Shown: in pieces, positions 33,192-41,662 of the stretch
Layout of the letters: each line of letters starts with the position of its first letter
How positions within the stretch are numbered: position 1 is the stretch's first letter
Assembly (NCBI RefSeq): GCF_900110955.1
Contig: NZ_FOFR01000009.1
Location: forward strand, 62,001-126,000
Direction: 5' to 3'
From: Lentzea xinjiangensis
GTDB lineage: Bacteria; Actinomycetota; Actinomycetes; Mycobacteriales; Pseudonocardiaceae
Length of the DNA stretch: 64,000 nucleotides
Notes under the pieces: generated by a model
What the model was told of the DNA's origin: nothing
Databases searched by the model: none
What the model saw: the letters and a program-made list of their open reading frames with translations, nothing else
Made by a program: the position numbers and the translations under genes

Positions 33192-34224
33192 CCTGCTGGC
33201 CCGGTTCGAGCTCGACGAGGCCGTCGAGCGGATCTACCGCCTCGGTGAGGCCGCGGAGGGCGCCGGGAACCCGCGCGAGGCCGCCCTGCACTTCCGCGTC
33301 GCCGCCGACCAGCACCTCGGTGACGCCGCCGTGCGGCTCGCGCGGGCGCTGTTCGCGCTCGGCGAGGTCGCCGAAGCCGAGCACTGGTGCTCGGTCGCCG
33401 TGGCCGACGGCTTCCCCGAGGCCGCGGAGCTGGTGCAGGAGAACGCCTCCGCGCGGCAACGGTTCCTCGAGCACGCGGCCCGGATCACGGTGGGCGCACC
33501 CACGTTCGACTGGCTGCCCGCCGGGATGCCGGCGAGCCGCATCGAGCCGTCGGCCATAGCGGCACGCACACGAGCGCTGCGCGCGCTGGACCAGCAGTAC
33601 GGCGGGGTCGCCTGCCACGGCTCCGTTCTGGAGCACCTCGCCCTGGTGGAACCGATGATCGTCATCGGTGACGAGGAGATGTGGACGGCCGTCGCCGAGG
33701 TGCACGAGCTGGCGGGCTGGACCGCGTTCGACAGCGGCCTGCCCGGCACGGCGCTGCCGCACTTCGAGCGCGCGCTGACCCTGGCGCGGCAGGCGGAGAA
33801 CGAGGCGCTGATCGCCTCCGTGCTCACGCGCGCGGGCCGGATGTTCCTGCACCACAACGCACCCGACGACGCGGTGAAGGCGTTCCAGCTCGGACTGGTG
33901 GCCGCGCACAACTCGTGGGCCGACCGGCGCGACCTGAGCGAGCCCGAGCGGGCCATCGCCTCGCTCACGACGAAGGTGAGCACGTACGGCGAAAACCGCG
34001 TCCGGGCCCGCACGATGACGTTGACCGCGTTGGCCCGCAACCACCTCGCCGTCGGGAACACGGCCGCTGCCAGGGCATTCGCCGAAAGCGCGCTGGCCGG
34101 TGCGGTGCACCTGCGTTCGGTGCGCGCCGACGACCAGCTCCGGTGGCTCGCGGACGAAGCGCGGGTCGCGGGCGCCTCGGTCCTGGTGGAACAGATCTCG
34201 GCCCGTTTCGCACGATCCGGCTGA
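33184..34224 (+). CDS. TPR/Sel1-like protein paired with the sigma gene
   Basis: 346 aa, all helical, with tetratricopeptide- or Sel1-like units at about 15-75 (E-A-A-L-H-F-R-V-A-A-D-Q) and 170-310 (A-L-P-H-F-E-R-A-L-T-L-A). The start is the ATG five bases after GGAGG; a GTG three bases earlier is possible. It overlaps the interrupted sigma gene, so a role in controlling that sigma factor, or as its partner, is plausible (inference). No enzyme motif is visible. Confidence 0.75.
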   Translation: MSDLLARFELDEAVERIYRLGEAAEGAGNPREAALHFRVAADQHLGDAAVRLARALFALGEVAEAEHWCSVAVADGFPEAAELVQENASARQRFLEHAARITVGAPTFDWLPAGMPASRIEPSAIAARTRALRALDQQYGGVACHGSVLEHLALVEPMIVIGDEEMWTAVAEVHELAGWTAFDSGLPGTALPHFERALTLARQAENEALIASVLTRAGRMFLHHNAPDDAVKAFQLGLVAAHNSWADRRDLSEPERAIASLTTKVSTYGENRVRARTMTLTALARNHLAVGNTAAARAFAESALAGAVHLRSVRADDQLRWLADEARVAGASVLVEQISARFARSG

Positions 34225-34283
34225 CGCACATCACCCGATCCGAGGCGCCACACGCCTGCGCGCACACGGGTAGGTTCTCCCCC

Positions 34284-35087
34284 ATGTCCGAGCCTTTCTC
34301 TTGGGTACCCGCCGGGATCAACACGGACGTGCCGAGCGCGGCACGGGTCTACGACTTCCTCCTGGGAGGTGGCCACAACTTCGCGTCGGACCGCGCGGTC
34401 GGCGAGAAGGTGCTGCAGATCCTGCGCGACGGCCGCGCCATCGCCTCGTCGAACCGCTCGTTCATGCGCCGTGCGGTCCTGCTGATGCTCGAGCAGGGCA
34501 TCACCCAGTTCCTGGACCTGGGTTCGGGCATCCCCACGGTCGGCAACGTCCACGAGATCGTGCAGCAGGAGAACCCGGACGCACGGGTCGTCTACGTCGA
34601 CCACGACGAGGTGGCGGTCTCGCACAGCCAGCTCATCCTGGAGGGCAACGACAACGCGGGCGTCGTGCAGGCGGACATGTGCCGGCCGCAGGACGTGCTG
34701 GCCGACCCGGTCGTGAAGGACCTGATCGACCTCTCCCGGCCCGTCGGCCTGCTCATCGTCGCGGTGCTGCACTTCGTGCCGGACGCCAAGGGCCCCGCCG
34801 GGATCGTCGCCCGCTACCTCGACGCCATGCCGTCCGGCAGCCTGGTCGCGCTCTCGCACCTCACCGCCGACTTCAAGCCCGAGGAGATGGGCGGCGTCGT
34901 CGAGGCCATGAAGCACAGCAGCGACCCCATGTACTTCCGTTCGTTCGCGGAGTTCGAACCGATGTTCGCGGGCATGGAGGTGCTCCAGCCGGGCATCGTC
35001 CCGGCGCCGAAGTGGCACCCGGAGCTCGGCCCGGCGGGAGAGGGCGGTCCCGAGGACGTCTACGTCGGGCTCGGCCGCAAGCTCTGA
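34284..35087 (+). CDS. DUF574-type SAM-dependent methyltransferase
   Basis: 267 aa. The family marks are readable: A-R-V-Y-D-F-L-L-G-G-G-H-N-F near the N-terminus, N-R-S-F-M-R-R-A-V, and the SAM-binding F-L-D-L-G-S-G-I-P-T followed by V-Y-V-D-H-D. These SAM-dependent methyltransferases are numerous in actinomycetes and mostly uncharacterised. ATG start, with only a short C-rich leader and no clear ribosome site. Likely monocistronic. Confidence 0.85.
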   Translation: MSEPFSWVPAGINTDVPSAARVYDFLLGGGHNFASDRAVGEKVLQILRDGRAIASSNRSFMRRAVLLMLEQGITQFLDLGSGIPTVGNVHEIVQQENPDARVVYVDHDEVAVSHSQLILEGNDNAGVVQADMCRPQDVLADPVVKDLIDLSRPVGLLIVAVLHFVPDAKGPAGIVARYLDAMPSGSLVALSHLTADFKPEEMGGVVEAMKHSSDPMYFRSFAEFEPMFAGMEVLQPGIVPAPKWHPELGPAGEGGPEDVYVGLGRKL

Positions 35088-35103
35088 GCTCGGCCGAGGG
35101 AGA

Positions 35104-35532
35104 ATGCCCGGCGTGGAGCCGCTCGAGACCGCGCCGGGCGTGCGGGCCCGGATGAGCAAGCAGAAGACCCGCGACACGCGGATCGAGGTCGAACTGCGCC
35201 GGGCGCTGTTCGCCGGCGGGCTGCGCTACCGGGTGCACCGCAGACCGGTGCAGGGCGTGCGGCGGGAAGCCGACATCGTCTTCACCTCGGCGAAGGTCGC
35301 GGTGTTCGTCGACGGCTGCTTCTGGCACGGGTGCCCCGAGCACGCGACGTGGCCCAAGAACAACGCCGAGTTCTGGCGGACGAAGATCGAGACCAACCGC
35401 CGGCGCGACCTCGACACGGACCGGAAGCTGGCAGACGCCGGCTGGCTGGCCGTGCGCGTGTGGGAGCACGAGAGCCCCGCGGTTGCGGCCGCTCGCGTGC
35501 ACGAGATCGTGCTGAGCAGGCGGACGACATAA
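35104..35532 (+). CDS. vsr: Vsr-type very short patch repair endonuclease
   Basis: 142 aa. Vsr motifs: R-D-T-R-I-E-V-E-L-R-R, R-Y-R-V-H, then E-A-D-I-V-F and the core F-V-D-G-C-F-W-H-G-C-P-E-H with W-P-K-N-N-A-E-F-W-R-T-K-I. The conserved Asp, His and Cys residues include the zinc and metal ligands. It nicks T:G mismatches arising at deaminated 5-methylcytosine. Normally paired with a Dcm-like methylase, but none is present in this window. The start at 35104 keeps the N-terminal Arg-rich segment usual in actinomycete copies; ATG at 35152 is an alternative. Confidence 0.9.
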   Translation: MPGVEPLETAPGVRARMSKQKTRDTRIEVELRRALFAGGLRYRVHRRPVQGVRREADIVFTSAKVAVFVDGCFWHGCPEHATWPKNNAEFWRTKIETNRRRDLDTDRKLADAGWLAVRVWEHESPAVAAARVHEIVLSRRTT

Positions 35533-35626
35533 CCAGTGTGACCCAGGCCACAGAAGTCGATGCAGCGAACCGAGGCAGCGAGGTGGTTTCCCGAACCGCA
35601 CACGACCACGAGAAGAAGGGGGCGGC

Positions 35627-36133
35627 GTGGGGTTCGACCAGTTCGTCGCTGATCGGCTGGACCGGCTGCTGAGGTACGCCACCGCGATCACCTGCGACAA
35701 GCACCTGGCACAGGACATCGTGCAGAACGTACTCATGCGCGCGCAGAGCAAGTGGGAGCGCATCGGAGCGATGGATGCTCCCTACCTCTACGTGAAGCGC
35801 ATGGTGACCAACGACTACCTGTCGTGGCGTCACCGCAAGGCCGCGCGTGAGATCGCCGTGGAACGCGCTGAGCTGGCCAGGCACGTGCCGTCGATGGCCG
35901 ATCCGGCTGACGCGCACGTTGAACGCGAGGCCATGCGCGCACGGATCGCCGTGCTGCCGCGCAAACAACGTGCCGCGTTGGTGCTGCGGTTCTACGAGGA
36001 CTGCGGTGACGCGGAGATCGCGCAGGTGCTCGGGTGCACGGAGTCCACTGTGCGCAGTCAGCTGTCCCGGGCGCTGCAGACGTTGCGCGCCCACGAACTC
36101 GCCCGGTCCACCACCCTGGGGGTGCACTCGTGA
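35627..36133 (+). CDS. SigE-family ECF sigma factor
   Basis: 168 aa. Region 2: L-L-R-Y-A-T-A-I-T...Q-D-I-V-Q-N-V-L-M-R-A and A-P-Y-L-Y-V-K-R-M-V-T-N. Region 4: L-P-R-K-Q-R-A-A-L-V-L-R-F-Y-E-D and C-T-E-S-T-V-R-S-Q-L-S-R-A. It is of the SigE group common in actinomycetes. GTG start with a G-rich ribosome site. The stop overlaps the LCP gene start (GTGA), so the membrane LCP protein may be co-regulated or act as its regulator (inference). Confidence 0.9.
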   Translation: MGFDQFVADRLDRLLRYATAITCDKHLAQDIVQNVLMRAQSKWERIGAMDAPYLYVKRMVTNDYLSWRHRKAAREIAVERAELARHVPSMADPADAHVEREAMRARIAVLPRKQRAALVLRFYEDCGDAEIAQVLGCTESTVRSQLSRALQTLRAHELARSTTLGVHS

Positions 36134-37053
36134 ACGACCTGATCCGCCAGGCCATCGCCGCCGAGGCCGAGGAGCGCGCCGACGCCGGGACCGTGCTGGC
36201 CGGGCTGCGCGAGCGCCGGAAGAGCCGCAAGCCGTTCGGGCTGATCGTCGGCGTCGCGACGTTGACGGTGGCCGCGGCGGCCGCGGCCGTCATCGTGCCC
36301 ACGACGCTCAGGAAGACCGATGCCGCGCCGGCGGGGCCGCCTCCGGCCGGTCCGCAGAACGTGCTGCTCATCGGCACCGATGACCACGACAACACCGACG
36401 CGCTCGTGCTCGCGCGCTTCGGCGGTGACGGGTCTGTCAGCGCCGTGTCGCTGCCACGCGACATCCAGGTCGGCGACGGCAAGCTCAACTCGCTGTTCCG
36501 GCAGGACCCGCGGCGGCTCACCGCGGAGGTCGAGCGGCTGACGTCGGTGCGCGTCGACCACTACGCCGCGGTCAGGATGGCCGAGTTCGGCCGGATCTCC
36601 GAGCTCGTCGGCGGTGTCGACGTCTGCCTGCACGCCGCGACGGAGGACCCGCTGACCGGCGCCTCCTTCCCCGCGGGGCGGCAGACGCTCTCGGGTGAGC
36701 ACGCGCTCGCGTTCCTGCGCCAGCGCATGGGCCTCCACCAGGGCGACCTCGACCGGGTCCGGCGGCACCAGGCGTTCCTGATCGGGCTGGCGGCCAGGAT
36801 CAGCAAGGACAACGCGCTGGCCCTCGCGGCCGAGGTGGGGAAGTCCGTCCGGGTCGACGAGGGGTGGGACGTGCTCGCCTTCGCGCAGCGGTTCCAGGGG
36901 CCGGTCGAGATCCGCACGGCGACGCTGCCGGTCGGCGACCCCGTCGACACCACGAGCGGTCAGGGGCTGTCGGCCGATCCGGCGCAGGCGAGGCAGTTCG
37001 TCGAGAAGCAGTTCGGCGGCGAGGGGAGCACCCAGACCGGGTGCGTGGCCTGA
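36130..37053 (+). CDS. LytR-CpsA-Psr (LCP) family membrane protein
   Basis: 307 aa. A cytoplasmic N-terminus of about 38 residues, one membrane span (about 39-58), then an extracellular LCP domain with V-L-L-I-G-T-D-D, S-L-P-R-D-I-Q-V and L-S-G-E-H-A-L-A-F-L-R-Q-R. LCP enzymes attach glycopolymers such as arabinogalactan or teichoic acid to peptidoglycan. The short cytoplasmic head resembles anti-sigma tails, and translation is coupled to the SigE-type gene, so a dual role is possible (inference). Confidence 0.85.
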   Translation: MNDLIRQAIAAEAEERADAGTVLAGLRERRKSRKPFGLIVGVATLTVAAAAAAVIVPTTLRKTDAAPAGPPPAGPQNVLLIGTDDHDNTDALVLARFGGDGSVSAVSLPRDIQVGDGKLNSLFRQDPRRLTAEVERLTSVRVDHYAAVRMAEFGRISELVGGVDVCLHAATEDPLTGASFPAGRQTLSGEHALAFLRQRMGLHQGDLDRVRRHQAFLIGLAARISKDNALALAAEVGKSVRVDEGWDVLAFAQRFQGPVEIRTATLPVGDPVDTTSGQGLSADPAQARQFVEKQFGGEGSTQTGCVA

Positions 37054-37139
37054 TCTTCACCCCGATGCAGCATCAAGTCGCCCGGTTGCACCGTCGATGA
37101 CCAGCTTGAAGGCCGCCGGATGGCCGCTACGATCACTCC

Positions 37140-39899
37140 GTGCGCGAACCGCTGGAACGAGACGACGAGATCGCGCACATCCGCGAAGCTCTCGACGCCG
37201 CCACCCGTGGTGAGGGCCGCGTCGTCGTCATCGAGGGCCGTGCGGGCATCGGCAAGACCAGGCTCGTGCACGAGTGCCGCGAGCTCGCCAAGCAGCGGGG
37301 TTTCGGCCGGTTGCAGGCTGTCGGCGACGCCCTGGAGAGCGCGATGGCGTGGGGCGTCGTCCGGCAGATGGTCGAACGGTCGGTGTCGCGGTACTCCGGC
37401 GAGATCCGCGAGAAGATCCTGGCCGGGCCGTCCGGGGCGGCGCTCAAGGCCCTGGACGACGCGGCGCTCGACCAGAGCGAGGCCGAGCTGGCCCGCACGC
37501 TGCACTCGCTGTGGTGGGTCGCGGTCGACCTCTCCTCCACCCGCCCGTTGCTGATCACGGTGGACGACGCGCACTGGGCGGACCACTCGTCGCTGCAGTT
37601 CCTCGTCTACCTGTCCCGCCGGATCGCCGACCTGCCGATCGCGCTGGTCGTCGCGACCAGGCCACCCGCGGACAACTCCGGGCCGCTCGCGGCGCTCAGC
37701 GTGGCCGCGGACCGGCTGCTGCCGCGCCCGCTCACCGCGGCGGCGCTCGGCGCGCTGGTGGGCGGGCACCCCGAGGTGATCACCGCGCTGCACGCGGCCA
37801 GCGGCGGCAACCCGTTCCTGTCCGGCGTGCTGGTCGACGAGCTGGCGGCGCTGGGGCTGCCGCTCGACGACGCCTCGACGGCGCGGAAGGTCGGCAAGCT
37901 CGGTCCCAGCACCGTTTTCCGCGCCACGCTCGGGCGGTTGCCCGCCCAGGCCGTCGCGCTCGCGGGCGCCGTCGCCGTCCTCGGCACCCACGCGGACCCG
38001 TGGCAGGCGGCGGAACTGGCGGAGGTCGGCGATCTCCCGGCCGCGGTGGAGGCGTTGACCGCGGCGAACGTGCTCGTCACCGGTGAGCACCTGGAGTTCG
38101 TCCACCCCGTTGTGCGCGAAGCGGTGCTGACCGGTCTCGGACCGATCGCGCGCGCCTCGCTGCACGCGCGTGCGGCGAAAGCGCTGTGGGAGTCGCACGC
38201 GCCGGCCGACCGGGTGGCGGCGCACCTCATGCACGCTCCCAAAAGGACACTGCCGAACGCGGCCGAGGTGCTGAGGAAGGCCGCGGCGCGGTTGCTCGCG
38301 GCCGGCGACGCGCGGACCGCCGCGGCGCACCTGGGCAGAGCGGTGGACGAGAAGCCGAACGACGCCGGGCTGCGCGCCGAGCTGGGCCGGGCGTTGCTGC
38401 GCACCGGCGACGCGGTGAACGCCCACCGGCACCTCAAGGCGGCGGCGCGGGGGCTGCCGGACGCGGAGCTGGTGGCGGCGGCCGCGTCGGCGACGGCCGC
38501 GCTGGAGGGCCCGGCGGCGGCGATCGCGGAGCTGACCGAGGCCATCGCCGCCCGGCCGGACGGCGAGTCGCGGCTGCACCTGGAGGCACGCCTGGCGGTC
38601 TTCCGCTCCTTCCTGCCCGACCAGCGCCAGGTCGCGTCCGCGCACCTCAGCGGTTACGCCGGACTGTCGGGCAGCACTCCGGACGAACGCACGTTGCTCG
38701 GCCTCCTCGCGCAGATGGGGCGCTACGAGGTGTGGCCGCACCACGAGGTGGCGGCCACGGCGACACGGGCGTTGGCGAACGGTGCCTACCTCGACGACGC
38801 CACGGGCAGCACGGACGCGATGGTGGCGTGGCTGGTGGCGTTGCTCGCGCTGATGGCGGCGGACGGCGTGGACACGGCGCGGCACGAGATCGAGCGGGCC
38901 CGGCTGAAGGTGCGGGCGCACGGCTCGCCGATCGAGTTCGCGATGGTGGCCAACGCGTCGCTCTTCCTGAACTGGCGCGTCGGCGACATGCGGGCGGTCG
39001 AGGCGGAGGCCGAGGGCGCGCTGGCCGCCGTCGCGCACGAGGACCCGGTGTCCGAGGTGATCAGCCTGCGGGCGACCTCGACGCACTTCGCGGTCTACGC
39101 GGCGCTCGAACGGGGCGACGTCGCCGCCGCCGCCGGGTTCGTGTCGGCGTTCGACGGAGCACACGCCCATGCCCGGCCGACGATGCCGACGATCTGGCTG
39201 CACCAGGTGCGGGCGCTGATCGCGCTGGCGGAGGGCGACCCCCGGCGCGCGATGGCCGAGGCGTACCGGCAGCGCGATGCCATGCACCACGTGCACGTGG
39301 ACCCGCCGACGGTGCCGTGGCGGGCGCCGGCGGTGACGGCGGCGTTGCAGCTCGGCGAGCACGAACTCGCGCTGGAGCTGGCGGCCGAGCAGCTCGAGGT
39401 GGCGCGCAGGTGGGGAGCGGCGACGGAGGTCGGCGCGGCGCTGCGGTTGCTCGCGCACGCGAGCCCCGAGTCGAGGGTGGACCTGCTCACCGAGTCGGTG
39501 TCGGTGCTGGAGGGCTCCCCCGCACGGCTGGAGCTGGCCCGCTCGCTGACCGACCTGGGCGAGGCGCTGCGGGTGGCACGGCGGCGGACGGACGCGCGCG
39601 AGCCGTTGCACCGGGCCATCGACCTGGCCGGGGAGTACGGCTCGGCGGCGCTGGGCACGCGGGCGGCCGAGGCGGTGGAGGCACTCGGCGACCGGCCGAG
39701 GCGGCAGGTCGTGCTGGGCGCGGAGGCGCTCACGGCGTCCGAGCGGCGGGTGGCCGACCTCGCGGCGACGGGCAGGGCGAACCGGGAGATCGCGCAGGAG
39801 CTGTTCGTGACGCCGAAGACGGTCGAGAACCACCTCGGCCGGATCTACACGAAGCTCGGGATCGCCGGTCGCCGGGACCTGGCCCGCGTTCTCGCCTGA
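37140..39899 (+). CDS. Large ATP-binding LuxR-family regulator (LAL)
   Basis: 919 aa. N-terminal AAA/STAND ATPase with Walker A E-G-R-A-G-I-G-K-T at 32-40 and Walker B L-L-I-T-V-D-D-A-H-W-A-D. A long Ala/Leu-rich helical TPR-like middle follows, then a C-terminal LuxR helix-turn-helix (L-T-A-S-E-R-R-V-A-D-L ... V-E-N-H-L-G-R-I-Y-T-K-L). LAL regulators usually activate metabolic or antibiotic genes on ligand binding. The target is unknown; the following secreted-peptidase gene is 136 bases away behind a hairpin. GTG start. Confidence 0.9.
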   Translation: MREPLERDDEIAHIREALDAATRGEGRVVVIEGRAGIGKTRLVHECRELAKQRGFGRLQAVGDALESAMAWGVVRQMVERSVSRYSGEIREKILAGPSGAALKALDDAALDQSEAELARTLHSLWWVAVDLSSTRPLLITVDDAHWADHSSLQFLVYLSRRIADLPIALVVATRPPADNSGPLAALSVAADRLLPRPLTAAALGALVGGHPEVITALHAASGGNPFLSGVLVDELAALGLPLDDASTARKVGKLGPSTVFRATLGRLPAQAVALAGAVAVLGTHADPWQAAELAEVGDLPAAVEALTAANVLVTGEHLEFVHPVVREAVLTGLGPIARASLHARAAKALWESHAPADRVAAHLMHAPKRTLPNAAEVLRKAAARLLAAGDARTAAAHLGRAVDEKPNDAGLRAELGRALLRTGDAVNAHRHLKAAARGLPDAELVAAAASATAALEGPAAAIAELTEAIAARPDGESRLHLEARLAVFRSFLPDQRQVASAHLSGYAGLSGSTPDERTLLGLLAQMGRYEVWPHHEVAATATRALANGAYLDDATGSTDAMVAWLVALLALMAADGVDTARHEIERARLKVRAHGSPIEFAMVANASLFLNWRVGDMRAVEAEAEGALAAVAHEDPVSEVISLRATSTHFAVYAALERGDVAAAAGFVSAFDGAHAHARPTMPTIWLHQVRALIALAEGDPRRAMAEAYRQRDAMHHVHVDPPTVPWRAPAVTAALQLGEHELALELAAEQLEVARRWGAATEVGAALRLLAHASPESRVDLLTESVSVLEGSPARLELARSLTDLGEALRVARRRTDAREPLHRAIDLAGEYGSAALGTRAAEAVEALGDRPRRQVVLGAEALTASERRVADLAATGRANREIAQELFVTPKTVENHLGRIYTKLGIAGRRDLARVLA

Positions 39900-39914
39900 T
39901 GCGGAGCGACGTGG

Positions 39915-39933
39915 GGGTGTCCCTGATACACCC
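39915..39933 (+). terminator. Weak hairpin after the LAL gene
   Basis: Inverted repeat GGGTGT / ACACCC with a 7-base loop, 15 bases after the LAL stop. A second small repeat, TGAGGG / CCCTCA, lies near 39953-39969. The short stems make this a possible rather than certain terminator. Confidence 0.4.
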
Positions 39934-40035
39934 AACTTCCCCGCGGGAGGGTTGAGGGTCCGTCCCTCATGCCCTTGGGGGTCCGCCCCGGCGAACCTGG
40001 TGTCACCACAGGGAAAGCCAGGAGGGGACACCGAA

Positions 40036-40956
40036 ATGATCCGCAACGCACTGATCGCCGCCGTCGCTCTGACCGCCGTCGTCGCTCCCGCCGCCGCGGC
40101 GGCGGACCCGGTCATCGGAGCGCCCGCCCCGTGCGTCGGCGCCGCTGACCTGACCGGTCCGGAGTTCAACGTCAAGAAGTGCGGCGTCAGCGACGTGGAC
40201 CAGCACCGGGCCGGTCTCGAGAGCAACGGCGGCGCGTACTGCGGCCCCGCGTCGCTCTACAACGTCCTGCACTACTGGGGCCACCAGAAGGCCGCCCCGG
40301 TCGGCTGGCTCACCACCAGGGTCGGCAACCTCGACCCGAAGGACCCCGCCGACTACAGCGTCGTCGGCAACTCGATCTGGCGGATCGGCGTCGACGCGAA
40401 GTACGACGGCGGCACCAACCTCACGAACCTGCGCACCGCGTGGAACATCGCGACCAAGCCCGCCCGCGATGCCGGCTGGACCACCTCCACGGGCGTGGTG
40501 AGCACCAACAACGTGCCCGACTTCGCCGGTGAGCTCGCGAAGAAGCTCAACGAGGGCCCGCTTCAGCTCGTGTACGGCCGCTACAAGGCCGGCCCGGCGG
40601 CCGGTTCGCTGCAGCGCGGCGGTGGCCACATCGTCACGGTGGTGTCCGCGACCGGCTCGTTCAACGGGTCGACGATCCAGCTCAAGCTCGCCGACCCCGG
40701 CCGCGCGGCCGACAGCGGCCAGGGCGACTACCTCTACACGCAGTCGCAGTACGAGTCGCTCGACGTCACGCTGACCAAGAAGGTCCTCAACGAGTACGTC
40801 CCGGTCAAGGACGACGAGAACACCCGCGAGGACGAGTCGCAGCAGCCGGGGACCTACCGGACCGTGACGCGCTGGGAGCTGACCGGCCCGCGCTACGTCA
40901 GCGACACCACCCGTCAGATGGTCGAGGGCTTCAACTGGTTCGACATGGCCAAGTGA
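40036..40956 (+). CDS. Secreted C39-like cysteine peptidase
   Basis: 306 aa. A signal peptide (about 1-24, ending A-A-A-A-D) is followed by a papain-like domain: Y-C-G-P-A-S-L-Y-N-V with candidate nucleophile Cys, G-G-G-H-I-V-T-V-V with candidate His, and L-A-D-P-G supplying an Asp. These match C39-like (bacteriocin-processing) and related peptidases, but no ABC transporter is present, so this is a soluble secreted enzyme of unknown substrate. The start is the ATG after AGGAGG, which drops 28 residues of the longest frame. Confidence 0.8.
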   Translation: MIRNALIAAVALTAVVAPAAAAADPVIGAPAPCVGAADLTGPEFNVKKCGVSDVDQHRAGLESNGGAYCGPASLYNVLHYWGHQKAAPVGWLTTRVGNLDPKDPADYSVVGNSIWRIGVDAKYDGGTNLTNLRTAWNIATKPARDAGWTTSTGVVSTNNVPDFAGELAKKLNEGPLQLVYGRYKAGPAAGSLQRGGGHIVTVVSATGSFNGSTIQLKLADPGRAADSGQGDYLYTQSQYESLDVTLTKKVLNEYVPVKDDENTREDESQQPGTYRTVTRWELTGPRYVSDTTRQMVEGFNWFDMAK

Positions 40957-40968
40957 CTACTCCTTCCG

Positions 40969-40997
40969 GGGGCCGCACTCTTCAGGGGTGCGGCCCC
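40969..40997 (+). terminator. Terminator after the C39-like gene
   Basis: Perfect 10-bp stem GGGGCCGCAC / GTGCGGCCCC with a 9-base loop, followed by TTCG. It starts 13 bases after the stop and ends 20 bases before the TetR gene. Confidence 0.75.
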
Positions 40998-41016
40998 TTC
41001 GCCATAGCCTGGCCGC

Positions 41017-41538
41017 ATGCCCAGCCGCGATCGGGAACGCACCCGCCGCCGCTTGCTGGACGCCGCGTTCGTCGAGTTCGCGGCCTACGGGATCGCCGGC
41101 GCGCGGATGGAGCGGATCGCCCGGATCGCCGGGTGCTCCGCGGGACTGGCCTACACCTACTACGGCGGCAAGGACGAGCTGTTCGACGCCGTGCAGTCGG
41201 AGGTGGTGGACGCGGCGGCGGTGGAGTTCGACGCCCTCGACCTGCCGGGCTACGCGGCCCGGCTGTACGAGCTGCACCACCGGCACCCCGAGTTCGCCCG
41301 GCTCGCCACCTGGCGGCGGCTGGAGCGGCGCGGGACGGTCAACCGGGCGGGAGACGTCGAGGCGATCCGCGAGGCGCAGTCGCGCGGGCTGGTGGCGGCG
41401 CGGTTCTCCCCGGAGCACGTGCTGCAACTGGTGCTGGCGGTGGCGTCGATGTGGTCGAGCGCGCCGGCCACCGGATCGGACCACGTGGTGCGGCGGCGGA
41501 CCGTCGAGGACGCCGTGCGGCGGCTGGTCGAGCCGTAG
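41017..41538 (+). CDS. TetR-family regulator
   Basis: 173 aa. N-terminal helix-turn-helix at about 8-52 (R-R-R-L-L-D-A-A-F ... M-E-R-I-A-R-I-A-G-C-S-A-G-L-A-Y-T-Y-Y) followed by a short ligand domain. It lies between the C39-like gene and two glycosyltransferases, all in one direction, with 124 bases before the first. A link to the glycosyltransferases is possible but not proven. Confidence 0.85.
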   Translation: MPSRDRERTRRRLLDAAFVEFAAYGIAGARMERIARIAGCSAGLAYTYYGGKDELFDAVQSEVVDAAAVEFDALDLPGYAARLYELHHRHPEFARLATWRRLERRGTVNRAGDVEAIREAQSRGLVAARFSPEHVLQLVLAVASMWSSAPATGSDHVVRRRTVEDAVRRLVEP

Positions 41539-41662
41539 CCCGGTCGGTTCCGCGTCAGTGCTCGACGGCGGCCGCGGTGAGCAGTCGATCTCGTTCCACG
41601 GGCGCGGCGCAGCGGGAGTCCGGCGCCCGCTGTGCCCGCGCGCATGTGGTTAACCTGGTCGT

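Noticed and set aside
36960-40226. A 1088-codon minus-strand frame
   Set aside because: Arg/Gln/His-rich shadow of the LCP, LAL and C39-like genes on the plus strand.
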